DNA from: Chlorophyllum brunneum
Taxonomy: Eukaryota; Basidiomycota; Agaricomycetes; Agaricales; Agaricaceae
Direction: 5' to 3'
NCBI GenBank assembly: GCA_963576785.1
Contig: OY756145.1
Location: 1,550,001 to 1,614,000 of the forward strand
Length of the DNA stretch: 64,000 nt
This document shows, piece by piece, positions 29,439-40,037 of the stretch. Numbering within the stretch: position 1 is the first letter of the stretch; each line of letters starts with the position of its first letter. Made by a program: the position numbers and the translations under genes. The notes under the pieces were generated by a model. It saw only the letters and a program-made list of their open reading frames with translations, did no database searches and was not told the DNA's origin.

Positions 29439-30262
29439 ATGTCTCAACCAAATGCGTCGTCCAAAGATGTCTCTTCAATGTCCTCAATACTCATGGGCCC
29501 GTTGAACGAACTCCAGGCTCTCTCTCAGACTCTCTTTCTCTCTCTTTCGCCGCCACAATCAAAACCTCCCCCACCACCACCTTTGGATGCGTTTCTCAGC
29601 TGCGACAAGGACCTAGCGGATGCAATGAATATTGCACAGACACACCAAATCAAGCAGCGAAAAATTGAAGCGCTAGAAAATGAGATCTTGGAACTGGAGG
29701 CCCAGTGGAGGAACATCTGTGAGGAGCTTGCCAGAGGAAAGACTGAACTAGAGGAGTTGATCGAAGAAGGAGAGCTGAGGCTCAAGACAATAGAGCAGGC
29801 TAAGAAAGGTTCGAATTACGATTCTATGCGTGGACCTGCAACCTGACCCAAAGTACATAGCCTCCATCCCTTACCCAGAGTTACTGGCGTATGCCCAAAG
29901 CCTCAGCGCATTCACTTCTGCCCCTCCAAATATGCCAGACCTCAGCCTCCCCGGTCAACCACCCCCACCTCTATTTTTCCCGCCTTTCCCCAACGAAGAG
30001 AAGATGCGGCGGGGCCATCTCAACGTCGAGGCTCCTCTTGGTTCGCTAGGCGAAACGCATTCAGTCGGCCGACGTACGCCACCTGTTCCTCTCCGATGCG
30101 TGTGCTCATCATTTACAATCGAAAATTTCAGCTGCTCCCAACACCGTGTCCCCGAACATCGACTTCAATCAACACATGGGTGCAAACCCTTACCGGCAAG
30201 ATCGGCGCGCCCCCCAACCACAATTCTTCGATTTGGATTTGGACTTGAACCCAGATTTGTAA
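29439..30262 (+). CDS. MED4: Mediator subunit 4
   Basis: Subunit of the Mediator middle module, linking activators to RNA polymerase II. Exons are 29439-29808, 29861-30073 and 30132-30262. The N-terminal half is helical, with a coiled coil (RKIEALENEILELEAQW, ELIEEGELRLKTIEQ). The MED4 hallmark follows: IPYPELLAYAQSLSAFTSAPPN, then PPFPNEEKMRRG. The C-terminus ends in an acidic/leucine tail (FFDLDLDLNPDL), typical of fungal MED4. The start is the ATG at 29439; a GTG nine bases earlier in frame is not a real start. It shares a 124-bp divergent spacer with the CLC gene. Confidence 0.9.
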
Positions 30263-30373
30263 ATTACCTACTACCCATAGTAGTTTCGGTCAGAAAAGGA
30301 CATCCTGCCGGTATATATACCAATACAACAAAGGCGACAGTTCGCTCAAACACCGTAAATCAGCTCGGGTATA

Positions 30374-31049
30374 CTACGAAGCCGGAACTGAAGCCTTAGA
30401 AGATCCTTTACCCAATTTCACCGCACTCGTCCATGCCTTGATCTGTCGCAAAGGCGAGAATTGCGTTTCACCCGATCCACTGCCTTCCAAGTATTTGTTT
30501 GCGTACACATCAAGCTGCTGTCTGAAACCGAGATTGGGACAAGCGATTGGCCGCTTTCTCTGCACATACGCGATAGCGTCAGCGCCCGCCATCTTCCTTG
30601 TGGCAACAAGGTACGCCGCCACTACTGTTGCACTTCGACTGATGCCCATCAGACAGTGGACCTGGGCCCACCATTAGCTGTCATACTGTCTTCGCGAAAT
30701 CGTGAAAGCTCACAAGAACTTTATTATTATTGTTAGCTTCAAGTGCGGATCTAATGAAATCCGTTGTCTGCTCCAGGTGACGGAGGATATCTGTACTGGA
30801 GTTATCGTTTATTTGTATATGCAACTTGCTGTCCTTCTCGATGATATCAGGGATGTCTGGGGAAATGTCGAGCACGGAAAGGACGTGGGTGATTCCGAGC
30901 TCGCTCAACTTGTTTCTATTGCTAGCTGCACCCCAGTCCCCGAGGTAGAGGCGGTCGATGATTCGACTCGCGCTATCTCTGTCATCTAGTGGCTGAATCT
31001 GGGTTAAGGATCGCGTGAGCTGCCACTTCTGCTGAGGGAAGGAGAGCAT
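30374..31049 (-). CDS. Dual-specificity protein phosphatase
   Basis: Small atypical dual-specificity phosphatase. Start ATG 31047-31049 (MLSFPQQKWQLTR); stop TAG 30374-30376. The N-terminal part shows RIIDRLYLGDWGAASN and LGITHVLSVLD, typical of the DUSP fold. An intron after VL at about 30723 (donor GTGAGC, acceptor CCCAG) joins to VHCLMGISRSATVVAAYL, giving the active-site signature HC-x5-R, with the general-acid Asp expected in the loop before it. AIAYVQRKRPIACPN and FRQQLDVY complete the domain. About 200 residues. The substrate is unknown. It lies tail to tail with MED4 (111 bp apart) and head to head with the DHHC gene. Confidence 0.88.
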
Positions 31050-31259
31050 GCCGGAGCAGTCGGTCTGGTGGTAACTGTGAAGGTTTCTGGCGCTCGGCAG
31101 GTCGCTTGGCGTCCAGCTATGAGGCTATGTTCAATAACAAGCCGTGTTGATGCATGTCCTATTTTAACCATCAACAGGGTCTCGTGCCATTGAACTAGTG
31201 CTCTGGTCCTTCACTTGTCACCAACAAACGTGCACAAATTCGACATCTGCATTCTGTCT

Positions 31260-32669
31260 ATGGCTAGGAAAAGACTTTTATTAGAAGCGGTGCTCACGAC
31301 TACCGTTTATTGCTTCATCTGGTATGCAGGACTATCTGTGGGGAGTTATTGATAAATGGTACTCTCAGCTATAGTTGGTACCTCTCCATTGTGGAGGTCG
31401 GCGGTAAGACACTCGCGAACGTCCCCGAAAGCTAGCATTTTCTTATTTTGCCACAGGCCGATATCTTTGGAAGAAGCACGGAGATTATGCGCTCACAGGT
31501 GAACCTCATATCCTCCGCCGACCTGTACCTTGGTATTCATCTTTAAACAGTCTCATATTGGACGTTCATGAATTCCACAATGGTTTTAATCATGTTATGC
31601 TATTACCATCTTACTTCAGGGCGTCAGACACACAACGTCCCGTCACTTCCTATACCTGACAGGGGAAAGATCCTGTTTCCACATCAATGCATCAACCAAG
31701 GCGGAGACCTAGCCATCTGCTCAAAAGGGTCGTGTGCTGGCTCATGGAAGCCCCCCCGAGCCCATCATTGTTCCGTGTGCGGTGTTTGCAGGTTAGACTT
31801 TGATCACCATTGTCCATGGGTCTGTCCTATCCTCGACGATAACTTACCGCGGCTGATGGTGGGCCAGACAGGCAATTGTGTTACTTTAGCAAAGATGAAG
31901 ATATTTCTGTCCCTCTTGTTTTTAGCCCCGATAACCTTTACGATCGGTGCCTCTCCTGTGGCTGGACTGTTATGGCACCAAATTTTAGATGCCTTGGCAA
32001 TATCGAGAGGGGATGCAGCAATTCAAAGAATCTGGTGGACTCGGGCGCACTCCTGGGCTTTCGGTGGACCGGTAGGGAGATATCTTATTGGAACAGCTCT
32101 TGGACTCCAAGCTCTGAGAGAACAAGTTCCTGAAGACCATCCAGCTGGCTCCCTCCTGGAGACACCTCATTTGAGCGTGCACTTGACGGTTCTGACAGGG
32201 TTTGTCATTGGCATCTTTTCATTCGTGCGTGTGCGTTTTGCAATTTCGTTGAACTTTGTCCAACACTTCTCGTCTTGCAGGTCCTTGGCGTCAGAACCAG
32301 CCGCCAGTTGTTGAATGGACTGACGACACTCGAGGCGTTGCGACCTCCTACTTGGACAAGATCAAACAGGGATTCCTCGTTCATCTGTATACCGGACTTA
32401 ACCGGGTCCATCAGAAGCGGTGGCTCCACGCCAACACACACAGCGGTCTTTGTACCTCCGGGAAAGCGCATGTATGACCTAGGATACTGGGCAAACCTCA
32501 CAGCTTTGTGGAAACGGCCTTTTATTCCCTCTCGGAGCGACAGGTCGGTAACCGTTTCATTTGTTCAAGTTGCCTTTATTTGGCTGATAGAATGTTACGT
32601 AGCAGTGACTTCATTTGGCCGCCTATCAATCCAATCCTGGTTCGAGAACTCGAAACCAAGAATGAATAA
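31260..32669 (+). CDS. DHHC palmitoyltransferase
   Basis: Protein S-acyltransferase with the zinc-binding DHHC cysteine-rich domain, acting on an endomembrane. Start ATG 31260 (MARKRLLLEAVLTTT) opens the first membrane span. The catalytic domain reads CSKGSC...SWKPPRAHHCSVCGVC and FDHHCPW, continued after an intron by TGNCVTLAKMK. Further membrane spans are IFLSLLFLAPITFTIGA and HLTVLTGFVIGIFSF. Four to six introns of 50-65 nt are needed. Two splice choices around 31638-31702 are my inference. The C-terminus is best read through an intron at about 32542, giving DFIWPPINPILVRELETKNE and TAA at 32667-32669. Closest to PFA-type enzymes, but which yeast orthologue is unclear. Confidence 0.85.
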
Positions 32670-32695
32670 TACGAGAAACACCCATGTCGAACATT

Positions 32696-33458
32696 TCAGG
32701 GAGCAGTTCCCTGGTTACCGCAACCAACTGACGGCCAGTTTCCTGCCGTTTCACCATCAAGACAGGAGCCATTAAAGAGTGAGCCTCCATCAGAGCCAGA
32801 CCATTGACTACAGGATACTTCGGTAAAGGTCCCGAGCAGTGCACCATGGCCAGATGGGAAGAACGCCGAGGCGCCACCAGTATCCCCGCAAATGTCGAAG
32901 CTGTCGGTCACTTAGCATGGATTTCGCTTTATAGACGAGGAAGTTAACTTACTGGAATGGCTGGCCGTGCTGGTTGTTTCGGTTGCTTTGAGATTGACCA
33001 CACCATTCCTTGAGTATATATCAGCATCCCAGTAACTGACCTGTGTAGCCGTTATCATACCTGATTTCCTTGGACTGGGCTGCTCGATATCAGCAATTTG
33101 ATTTAAATTCATTTAACATGACTGCTCACCAGAGGTCTGTGACCTTTACTACGATGGTATGGAACGGACCAGGGAAGGATGGGGAGAATGGATCTTCAGT
33201 ACCGGTAACGGCGAAGCAACGTCCACAAGCATCACCAGGCCCGAGGCCAGGCGGAGCGCCATATGCCAACTGGTTCATGGCGGCAGTGAACCCACTTGCA
33301 GGTTTGCCACAGGCCGGCCTGTTGCAACCTGAGTACATGGTGAAGGAAGCAGATCCGGCGGCGCTCTGGACATAGCCGCCTGTCTGGCGGCCTTCGAGAG
33401 CAACTGCATTTGCTCCAGTGAATGTGGCGAGGGCGAGGGCTACCGTAGTCAATTTCAT
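32696..33458 (-). CDS. GH45 subfamily C endoglucanase, secreted
   Basis: Secreted endo-beta-1,4-glucanase of the small GH45 subfamily C, as in Phanerochaete chrysosporium Cel45A; cuts soluble and amorphous cellulose or other beta-glucans. Start ATG 33456-33458 opens a clear signal peptide (MKLTTVALALATFTGANAVA). Then: GGYVQSAAGSASFTMYSGC, GPGDACGRCFAVTG, IVVKVTDLC, NNQHGQPFHFDICGDTGG, FFPSGHGALLGTFTEVSC and the end CGNQGTAP. The Asp in HFDIC fits the family's general acid. Three short introns are needed; single domain, no cellulose-binding module. The stop (32696-32698) is 26 bp from the convergent DHHC gene's stop. Confidence 0.9.
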
Positions 33459-33689
33459 GTTTACGGGGATGCGATATTTTACATTGGCATACTTATAAGT
33501 TACGCATACCCTAGATCATTTGACACAAGGTATCAAATTTCGAAGTGGGGGTGAAACCAAGGTTTCCGAAGTTATGAGTTGAGTACCCACACCCGCGACC
33601 GTATTTCCAGGGTTTTTCCTGGCAATGAAACATATTATCCAGAGAGCCAGAACGATATCGCCTGTGGTGGCTGGTGACCACAGAGTTTG

Positions 33690-33956
33690 TTAAATTGTAT
33701 ATGCGTCGTCGTGTGGTTGGAAGCTATAACGATTAGCATAGTTCGGTGGGAAGGTCTGCACTTCAAAGGTCTTTTGTAGTTTGTGACGAGAGGAGCGTTG
33801 TGATCGGGGCCAGTTGCTTCTTGTCATGAGATACAGTGACCGAATGGTAGCAAAGAAGAAGCTCATGTGTCCTCGTTCGATTAAATGACGGAGATTTGAT
33901 GGATCTGACGCCTCAACAATTTGGATCAGCTGAGAAGAAACCAACACGTGCAGCAT
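33690..33956 (-). CDS. hypothetical small ORF, 88 codons
   Basis: Open frame with a true ATG (33954-33956) and TAA, on the same strand as its neighbours, in the 640-bp spacer upstream of the GH45 gene. The product (MLHVLVSSQLIQIVEASDPS...) has no recognised domain, signal or membrane span. It may be a chance frame in the GH45 promoter. A CACGTG lies at 33945-33950, inside its first codons. Confidence 0.2.
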   Translation of the reverse strand: MLHVLVSSQLIQIVEASDPSNLRHLIERGHMSFFFATIRSLYLMTRSNWPRSQRSSRHKLQKTFEVQTFPPNYANRYSFQPHDDAYTI

Positions 33957-34096
33957 TGGTCGGGGAGGATCAGTGGTCAGTTACAAATGACCATTGAGCG
34001 CTAAATGTTCCTGATGACAACGGGAAGGATTTCAAGACAAGGAAGAGTGATCTGGATGTATTAGAGAGCTTCCATGGGACGACATCGAGCTGTCTA

Positions 34097-34800
34097 TTAC
34101 GATTCCTCCTTTTTCACACTGTACTTCGCGGGGTCCGTGCCGTGGTACTGGTGATTCACGAGGTTGAACCTGAGTAAACTGTCAACGGATGTTGCATGGA
34201 TGAAGGAGAGGCTGCCTTACATGGGAAAGACGGCTGGCGTCTTGAGGTGAGTACAGTTGAGGAGTATGCATGTTAATTGTATACTCACAAAACTTAAGTT
34301 GGGAGAATTGGGAGTTGCGGAACGCAGTGCCTTGGACCCATTCGGGTTGATGGGACTCTCCGTATAGAGGCTTGCCTTGCTTTGCGTGTTGGCTCAGCTC
34401 CTCCATATCGCGGTCATATTCGCGCTGGTTTTCTGACCAGCCCCAGAAGCGTGCTATGGACTGTTTAAGAGGTAGAAACCTAATTGGACGGGCTTTCCAA
34501 CGAACCACTGGAGCGCTGGTACGCCAACAAGAATCCACCGAAAAAGCCCAAAAAGCCACCCAAGCGCAGGGCTGTCCTCATCCTGAGCTTAGTGGGGTCT
34601 GCCATTTCTGCAGGAAGATGAGAACAAGAAGTGGAAATAGGCTATGGAAACGCACCCCAGAAGTACAAGGCAGCGGGGAAGGCCCCTGTTGCTCCTGCCC
34701 AGACAGCATAGTCGGAGGGCCTGAAGTATCTGATGACGCGGGAGGCGTGGGGGTCCGCGTCAATAAGCGGGTGGGGTGTTTCAATCACCTTGGAAGGCAT
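34097..34800 (-). CDS. NADH:ubiquinone oxidoreductase 21-kDa-type subunit (complex I)
   Basis: Accessory subunit of mitochondrial complex I, of the fungal 21-kDa/NUXM type. Start ATG 34798-34800 (MPSKVIETPHPLIDADPHAS). Hallmarks are VIRYFRPSDYAVWAGATGAFPAALYFW (N-terminal domain with a membrane segment), KMADPTKLRMRTALRLGGFFGFFGGFLLAY (second hydrophobic segment), then WSENQREYDRDMEEL and YGESHQPEWVQG. The end reads YHGTDPAKYSVKKEES before TAA 34097-34099. At least three introns of about 50 nt. It shares a 165-bp divergent promoter with the nucleoporin gene. Confidence 0.82.
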
Positions 34801-34965
34801 CGCAGCAGTCTCTTCCCCGTCGCGGATGTCGACGGCCCAGCCCATCTGGTCACGTGCCCATGGGAACCTGCTGGCCTAATGCGGCAATCGCACTCTTGTC
34901 GTGCTCTTGTGCACCATTGTAGGTCTTTTTCTCTCCTACACCTTCTTCGGCTGGCCATCCCAGTC
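34801..34965. promoter_or_regulatory. divergent promoter, complex I subunit / nucleoporin
   Basis: Spacer of 165 bp between two divergent start codons, with TCACGTG at 34850-34856. The same core is present in two other divergent spacers of this window. Function inferred only. Confidence 0.45.
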
Positions 34966-37752
34966 ATGAGCGCAGTGCGCACAAAGCCTAATCGCTCCAA
35001 CATGACCGCGTTGTCATCCCCCTACGCGCGTCGTACGCAGAAGTCGGTCAGTATATGGTGCCCGCGCCAATGGTTTACTGAACTAATAAGGTCATTTAAG
35101 TCATGGAGCCTGTCAGGTCTTCTGAGCTATCTCAATCCTTTACGATTTCGTGGCTCAGTAGATGAAGAAAGCTTGTCATCGGATGCAGTTATAGACGTAG
35201 ACGAAGAGGAACCCAGACAACCACTCCCCCCTTCACCAGCCCAAACCCTCTCTAAGAGAGGACAACAGGTGAGTGTGCGGTTTGAGCATGACTTCGTTCC
35301 CTTACGCCCGCCACAGTTGTCTGAAAATATCTCCAATGGCCATGTCTTCCCCGGACCTCCACCTCCCTCCCAGCAATTTCCGGGTCAGGGACAAGATAAC
35401 GCATCGAAATTTGGTCTGCCCAATGTTGAATTCACCTTCAAAGCCGGGTTGTCTCCTTCCAGGAATCTCGATACTGTCAGTAACTTCCTAGTGGAACATG
35501 CGAACCAGCCAATTGCACCTGAGGACATCAACCAGATGGTGGCTTTGATCCAGCAAAGCAAACCTGGTGTGTCGCCTCCCAGAACCCTCCCAGAATATCC
35601 TATTCATGAAGGCCGAAATGAAGAACCCTTCCGCTTCGAAAGTCGTGCTGCGACAACTCCCCCCCGCAGTAAATCACCGACCCTTCCACCTAGGTCCGCC
35701 TCTGCTACTCCTCGCACATTGACCAGAAACCCGAATGGATCATACACGTGGAAAGGTGCCGGTAGCGCACGGGCTCGTCGTTCACAGAATAGCTTTTCTT
35801 CACCAGCTTTCCGAACCAACCGATTCACCGCTTTTAGAACTTCTTCAGCTTCAGCGAGTGGCGAAGTCGTAGGCAATGATACAAAACGACGCAAAGTAGA
35901 GGACACAGAACTACAGATTTCTCAAGTTCCCAATGGTACTACTCAAAACCGGGTCCGATTTCCTATAACCTCTACCCCTGTTACCTCACGAACTACAACG
36001 ACATCACTCAAACCCCCCGCTTCTGCGTCTGTCCGACAACGAACACCAGTTAAACCCACAGCCCCAGTTATTCCTTCCCCACTACGCTGGGCTTGGACCG
36101 GAGACTCGCCATCGGGTAGCGAATCCGGCTCTCCTCAAGGGCTAAACCCACTTAGGCAGACAGAGACAGCCAAACATGTTACAGAGCTCGTTAACAGCCT
36201 CAAATCGCATGACAAGGTCTTGGATGAGCTTCGCAATCCCTACGAGATGGCAAATCCGGTCAAACGACCGGCAGCACCGAAGAGGAAACGTGTCACAGCG
36301 CCTGCCAAGAAAGCCGCCGCGACCGTGCCTACACTCAAAGAGGATGAAGCAACCAAAGTTAAAATCAAAGAAATGTCGGCGCACGCTATCATTGAAGCTA
36401 CAATACCTGAGGTTAGTTCGTTTTTACCACGATTCTCTTCGATCCTGACCGTACCCTAGGGAAGCAAACGGTCACGACCTCCTCCCGATCTCGAAAAGAC
36501 TGCACCTCGAGGTAGAGAGACACTGAAAGTCACAGATGACGAAGATGAAATCCGAGCACCCAAACGGCCTAAACCACTGACAAACGGACATGCTGCGAAG
36601 GAGTGTGGAGATATTGAAATGCAGCCACCTCAATTGGTAACGAAGGAAACAAAGGAAAAACCTGCGCCGATCAAAGTTCCTGTTATCAGTGTGCCTCCTT
36701 CACAATCCTCTGCTTCAGTCAAAACGCTTTTCGGACCCAAGTCCAGTATGCCTAAAGAACCCAGCAAGTTGCGGTTTAGCATGCAACCCGAGTCCACCTC
36801 TACACCCCCCTCGCCTGTACCCGAACCAAAGGATAAACTAGAAGTGGCGCCAAGACCAACTCCACTTCCCATCTTCACCTTTGATGCCACAGTCCCTGCT
36901 GCGCCACCTCCAGAAAAAAAGGAAATCGCACCCACCACGAATTTACTTCCTGGGTTTGCCCTGCCTTCCCCTACACCTGTCACGGCCGCTCCTATCCCGA
37001 AAAGTGCGAAAGATAGTGCGAAGACTCAGTCGCCCACATCCCTGCCCACTTTTACCTTCACCTTCCCTCTAACTTCATCCGGGAATACCAAGGCACAAGA
37101 CGAAGCCAAGGTGATGGACAAAGCCTCCCTTCCTGTTTTTGACCTCACCAAAGCAATCGTCCCTCCAATACCTATGCCTACAACATCGCAGAAAAGTGGT
37201 TTCGATTGGGGTGCAGCAGGCATGAAAGCTCCAGTAACAAGTACTGGTGATGAATGGACATGTAACGGTTGTATGTTGAAGAATCCTGCTAGTGCCACTA
37301 CAAAGTGCACGATCTGTGACGCTCCTAAAGCTGGTGCTGAAACTCCGAAAACCCAGACCTCGTTTGACTGGAATGCAGCCGGGATGAAGCCCAGCGCGGG
37401 TCCCTCGAATGATGAATGGGCGTGCGATCAATGTTCGCTCAAGAACCCAGCGACGGCGATAACCAAATGCACCATCTGCGATACTCCCAGACCCGGCGCG
37501 GCTGCGGATCCTCCAAAACCTGCCGTGTCGTTTAATTGGGCCGCTGCAAATATCGAAATCGCCGCGGTTCCAGCTGAGGGTGAATGGGTATGTAGTGAGT
37601 GTTCACTGAAGAATCCCGCTACTGCGACGAATCAATGCACGATTTGCGATGCTCCGAAGGCTGGTGCCACGACCTCAATGCCCAAGCCTATGGATTTCGA
37701 TTGGGGTGCAGCTGGCATGAAGGCGCCTGTGTCTTCGGATGCTTCCCTTTAA
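34966..37752 (+). CDS. Nucleoporin-like protein with RanBP2-type zinc fingers
   Basis: Probable basket/nuclear-face nucleoporin of the NUP153/NUP1 kind. Start ATG 34966 (MSAVRTKPNRSNM). After a likely in-frame 54-nt intron comes a short amphipathic segment (SWSLSGLLSYLNPLRF), as in nucleoporins that touch the inner nuclear membrane. A long disordered Ser/Pro/Thr-rich middle follows, with basic NLS-like patches (PKRKRVTAPAKKAA). An intron lies at about 36413-36459. The C-terminal third has three zinc fingers of the RanBP2 pattern (W-x-C-x2-C-x3-N-x6-C-x2-C: EWTCNGC...CTIC, EWACDQC...CTIC, EWVCSEC...CTIC), each preceded by a (F)DWGAAGM-like spacer. The frame ends at 37752, just after the fourth spacer. 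The precise orthologue is uncertain. Confidence 0.75.
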
Positions 37753-37795
37753 TACGAAGTCGAAATGTACGATCTGCGACGCCCCACGATCATGA
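37201..37795 (+). repeat. tandem repeat: spacer plus RanBP2 zinc finger, 3.5 units
   Basis: Units begin at 37201, 37363, 37531 and 37696, spaced 162, 168 and 165 bp. Each codes FDWGAAGM-like residues, then a zinc finger. The fourth unit keeps the start (FDWGAAGMKAP) in frame and the end of a finger (KCTICDAPR) one frame over at 37751-37795. The middle, with W-x-C-x2-C, is missing. Confidence 0.85.
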
Positions 37796-38142
37796 TTGAC
37801 CGATTATACAAGAGGTTTCGCTATGTTTTACGCAAGTGCTATCATTTCTTTATATTGCAATGTTCTCAGCTTTCCCTTCCCCACTATCAGACAAGTATAT
37901 CCTCTCGTCATTGTTCATTTGCATATTATCTCCGTTGACGTCATCCTGTCTTGTGCTCGCACTTGATGAACATTGATTATCATTACTTGTACATCTATTC
38001 TACCGATTGTAGTAGCCCCACAGCGTTTTTTTTTCATTGCCGAAGCCCAATGACAAGAGATGGCGATCCAGGAGAAAGCACGTTTGTCGATAAAAAGAGT
38101 GTAGAGAGCTGTGAATTATTTATTCGTTGAAGACAACAAGGC
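37753..38142. other. convergent intergenic, nucleoporin / CDK7
   Basis: About 390 bp between two stop codons. It begins with the leftover half zinc finger (to 37795) and has a run of T near 38025-38034. Otherwise it holds two 3'UTRs. Confidence 0.55.
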
Positions 38143-39581
38143 TTATGGTGACGATGGCGGGGCCTTTGAGAAATCCAGCCGCCTTGCGATAGATCTAGCT
38201 TTTGCCTCTGAAGGTGAAGCGAGCTTCCTCTTGAGACCTTTGCTGGTAGCTTTTACACCGGGCCCGGTAGAGTTCATCTCGACATTTGCATCGACCTCAT
38301 CGAGAGGTCTGTTTACGACCGTTGAACATTTGGGTAGTTTTGAGGGATGGCTGGGGTATGGGAGGGCGAAGAAATATGGGTGGTTTAAGGCCTGAAGAAG
38401 TATAGAATCAAAAGAGGAAAAGGTAGTGATGGGGAAGGAGACTGACATCTTTAGCGGATATACGTTTGCGAGGTTCATATATGAGACATTTACCGAGTAG
38501 GTTGAGAGTATCTGCACTTGCAGCCGTGAAAAGGTCTCGCAGGGGAGGTCTGGGAAATTGGCCAACAGGCACATAATCCGGCAGTTTCGTGTGTCCCTAT
38601 CGGGGAACACATATGAGTAGCGTAATTGGGTGGGAGCAGAATGAGAACATACTGGCCAATCATCCTCCGTTGGCGTCCCCAAAGCCCGGAAAATCGTCTT
38701 TATCTGGTCCATATCACTCTCTCCAGGGAGGTAGGGTATCCGTAACATCAGTTCGGCGAAGATACATCCTACGGACCATATATCGACAGCAGTACCGTAG
38801 TACCGACAGCCAAACAAGAGTTCCGGGGGACGGTACCACCGGGTGATAACTTGACAAGTCATTTTGTAACCTGGGTCGGCAAAGTCTCGCGCGAGACCGA
38901 AGTCAGCGATTTTGAGGTGGCCGGAAGAGGCAATCAGAAGGTTGTTCGGTTTGAGGTCCTATGTGGTCAGACGTTGAGTGGATGATTCAGTGAGGGAGTA
39001 AGAGGAGTGTACACGGTGCAGGATCCAGTTTCTATGACAGAATTCAAGCCCACGAAATGTCATTGCCATCCAGCTTTTGATGTCGGCCGGGAGGAAGACG
39101 AGGGAACGATCCTTAATGATCATTTCGAGATCGGAGTCGAGGAACTCTAGAACGAGGTTCAGGTTTGTTTTGGAAGAGAAGACATCTAGAAGCTGTTGGG
39201 GGAGGTGAGCAACGATCCAGGTTACAGAAAAGGTCGGGACACGCCTCGATAATGTTCTGGTGCTTCAGCTCTCTCAGGTATTTTACTTCTCGGATGGCAG
39301 ACATATCTAGGCCATCTTTGAACTGCCCAACCCTGATTTTCTTGACGGCTACCTTTCGCCCGGACGTAGCCTCTCGTCCTAACAAAATGCGTTGAGCGGT
39401 TGGAGGAAGGGTTTCCAACGGGGTGAACATACCCTGATACACGACGGCATAGGCACCCTCGCCGACCTTCCTATCCTTGATCCTTTTAATCGCACTGTCA
39501 GCAAGGGTGTATAACGCACACAGAGAAACGAGTGCACCAGTGCTGTTGACGAGCTGCGTTGGCCTTTTCCACGGCATCCAT
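38143..39581 (-). CDS. KIN28: Cyclin-dependent kinase 7 / KIN28 (TFIIH, CAK)
   Basis: Catalytic kinase of TFIIH, phosphorylating the RNA polymerase II C-terminal domain and possibly other CDKs. Start ATG 39579-39581 ([13 protein letters not shown]). Motifs: [83 protein letters not shown]-loop [15 protein letters not shown], and [23 protein letters not shown]. These match CDK7 rather than CDK1 or CDK5. After the kinase domain a short tail carries KRKLASPS and RRLDF motifs; stop 38143. One intron, 39193-39244, begins with GC instead of GT. The loop between the ATP site strands ([17 protein letters not shown]) is longer than usual. Confidence 0.92.
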
Positions 39582-39811
39582 GTTGTTGGAAAAGCTGTAG
39601 GGAGGCGGTTGTGAGGATCTGAAGAGCGGGTATTGCTGAAAAGTGAAGCATAAAGTATGTCTTGTCACAGCCACTGGTGAATACGTCGACGCCAAATCAA
39701 TTGCCAGTCCCCACCTTGCACTACAACGGCCTGCCTAACGCGCGTGTCTTTCTCGCAAGCCTGCCGTCTCTGCAGCGACACACCATTGCACAGGCAAGCT
39801 ACACAGATAAC

Positions 39812-39970
39812 ATGACACTGATGGCCCGGCACGTGGTCAACACGCGCCCCGACAAGGACAAACAACGCATGTTCCAAAAAAGGATACTCCGCATTCAGCC
39901 CGCCCAAGTTCAACTTGATATTCACGCTCCCCGTTCTTTCGATGTTCTTGAAGGCTGGTGGCCTGGATAA
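39812..39970 (+). CDS. hypothetical small ORF upstream of J-protein gene
   Basis: The frame is open from 39662 to TAA 39968-39970, but the first in-frame ATG is at 39812 (MTLMARHVVNTRPDKDK), giving 52 codons. Codon choice is C/G-ending and looks coding over the whole 103 codons, so an upstream spliced exon is possible (CACAG before 39671 would be an acceptor). I found no ATG exon. No family recognised. It may instead be leader sequence of the J-protein gene or of the CDK7/J-protein spacer (39582-40037). Confidence 0.25.
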   Translation: MTLMARHVVNTRPDKDKQRMFQKRILRIQPAQVQLDIHAPRSFDVLEGWWPG

Positions 39971-40037
39971 CTAGTCAATCTATACCTGTCGCTTCTCGTT
40001 CTATCTTGTGCTGTTTCTTACCTACAGCACCAGGCAA

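Noticed and set aside
34372..34965. Plus-strand frame running into the nucleoporin from the left
   Set aside because: It is antisense to exons and introns of the complex I subunit; the ATG at 34966 is a sound start.
37729..37760. Intron that would splice the nucleoporin into the fourth finger half
   Set aside because: Only 32 nt between a possible GTGTCT donor and the GAAG acceptor, too short for introns in this window, and the finger would still lack its first two cysteines.
39662..39811. Longer form of the small frame before the J-protein gene, starting at TTG
   Set aside because: No ATG in this part and no ATG exon found upstream; only 39812-39970 is kept, with low confidence.
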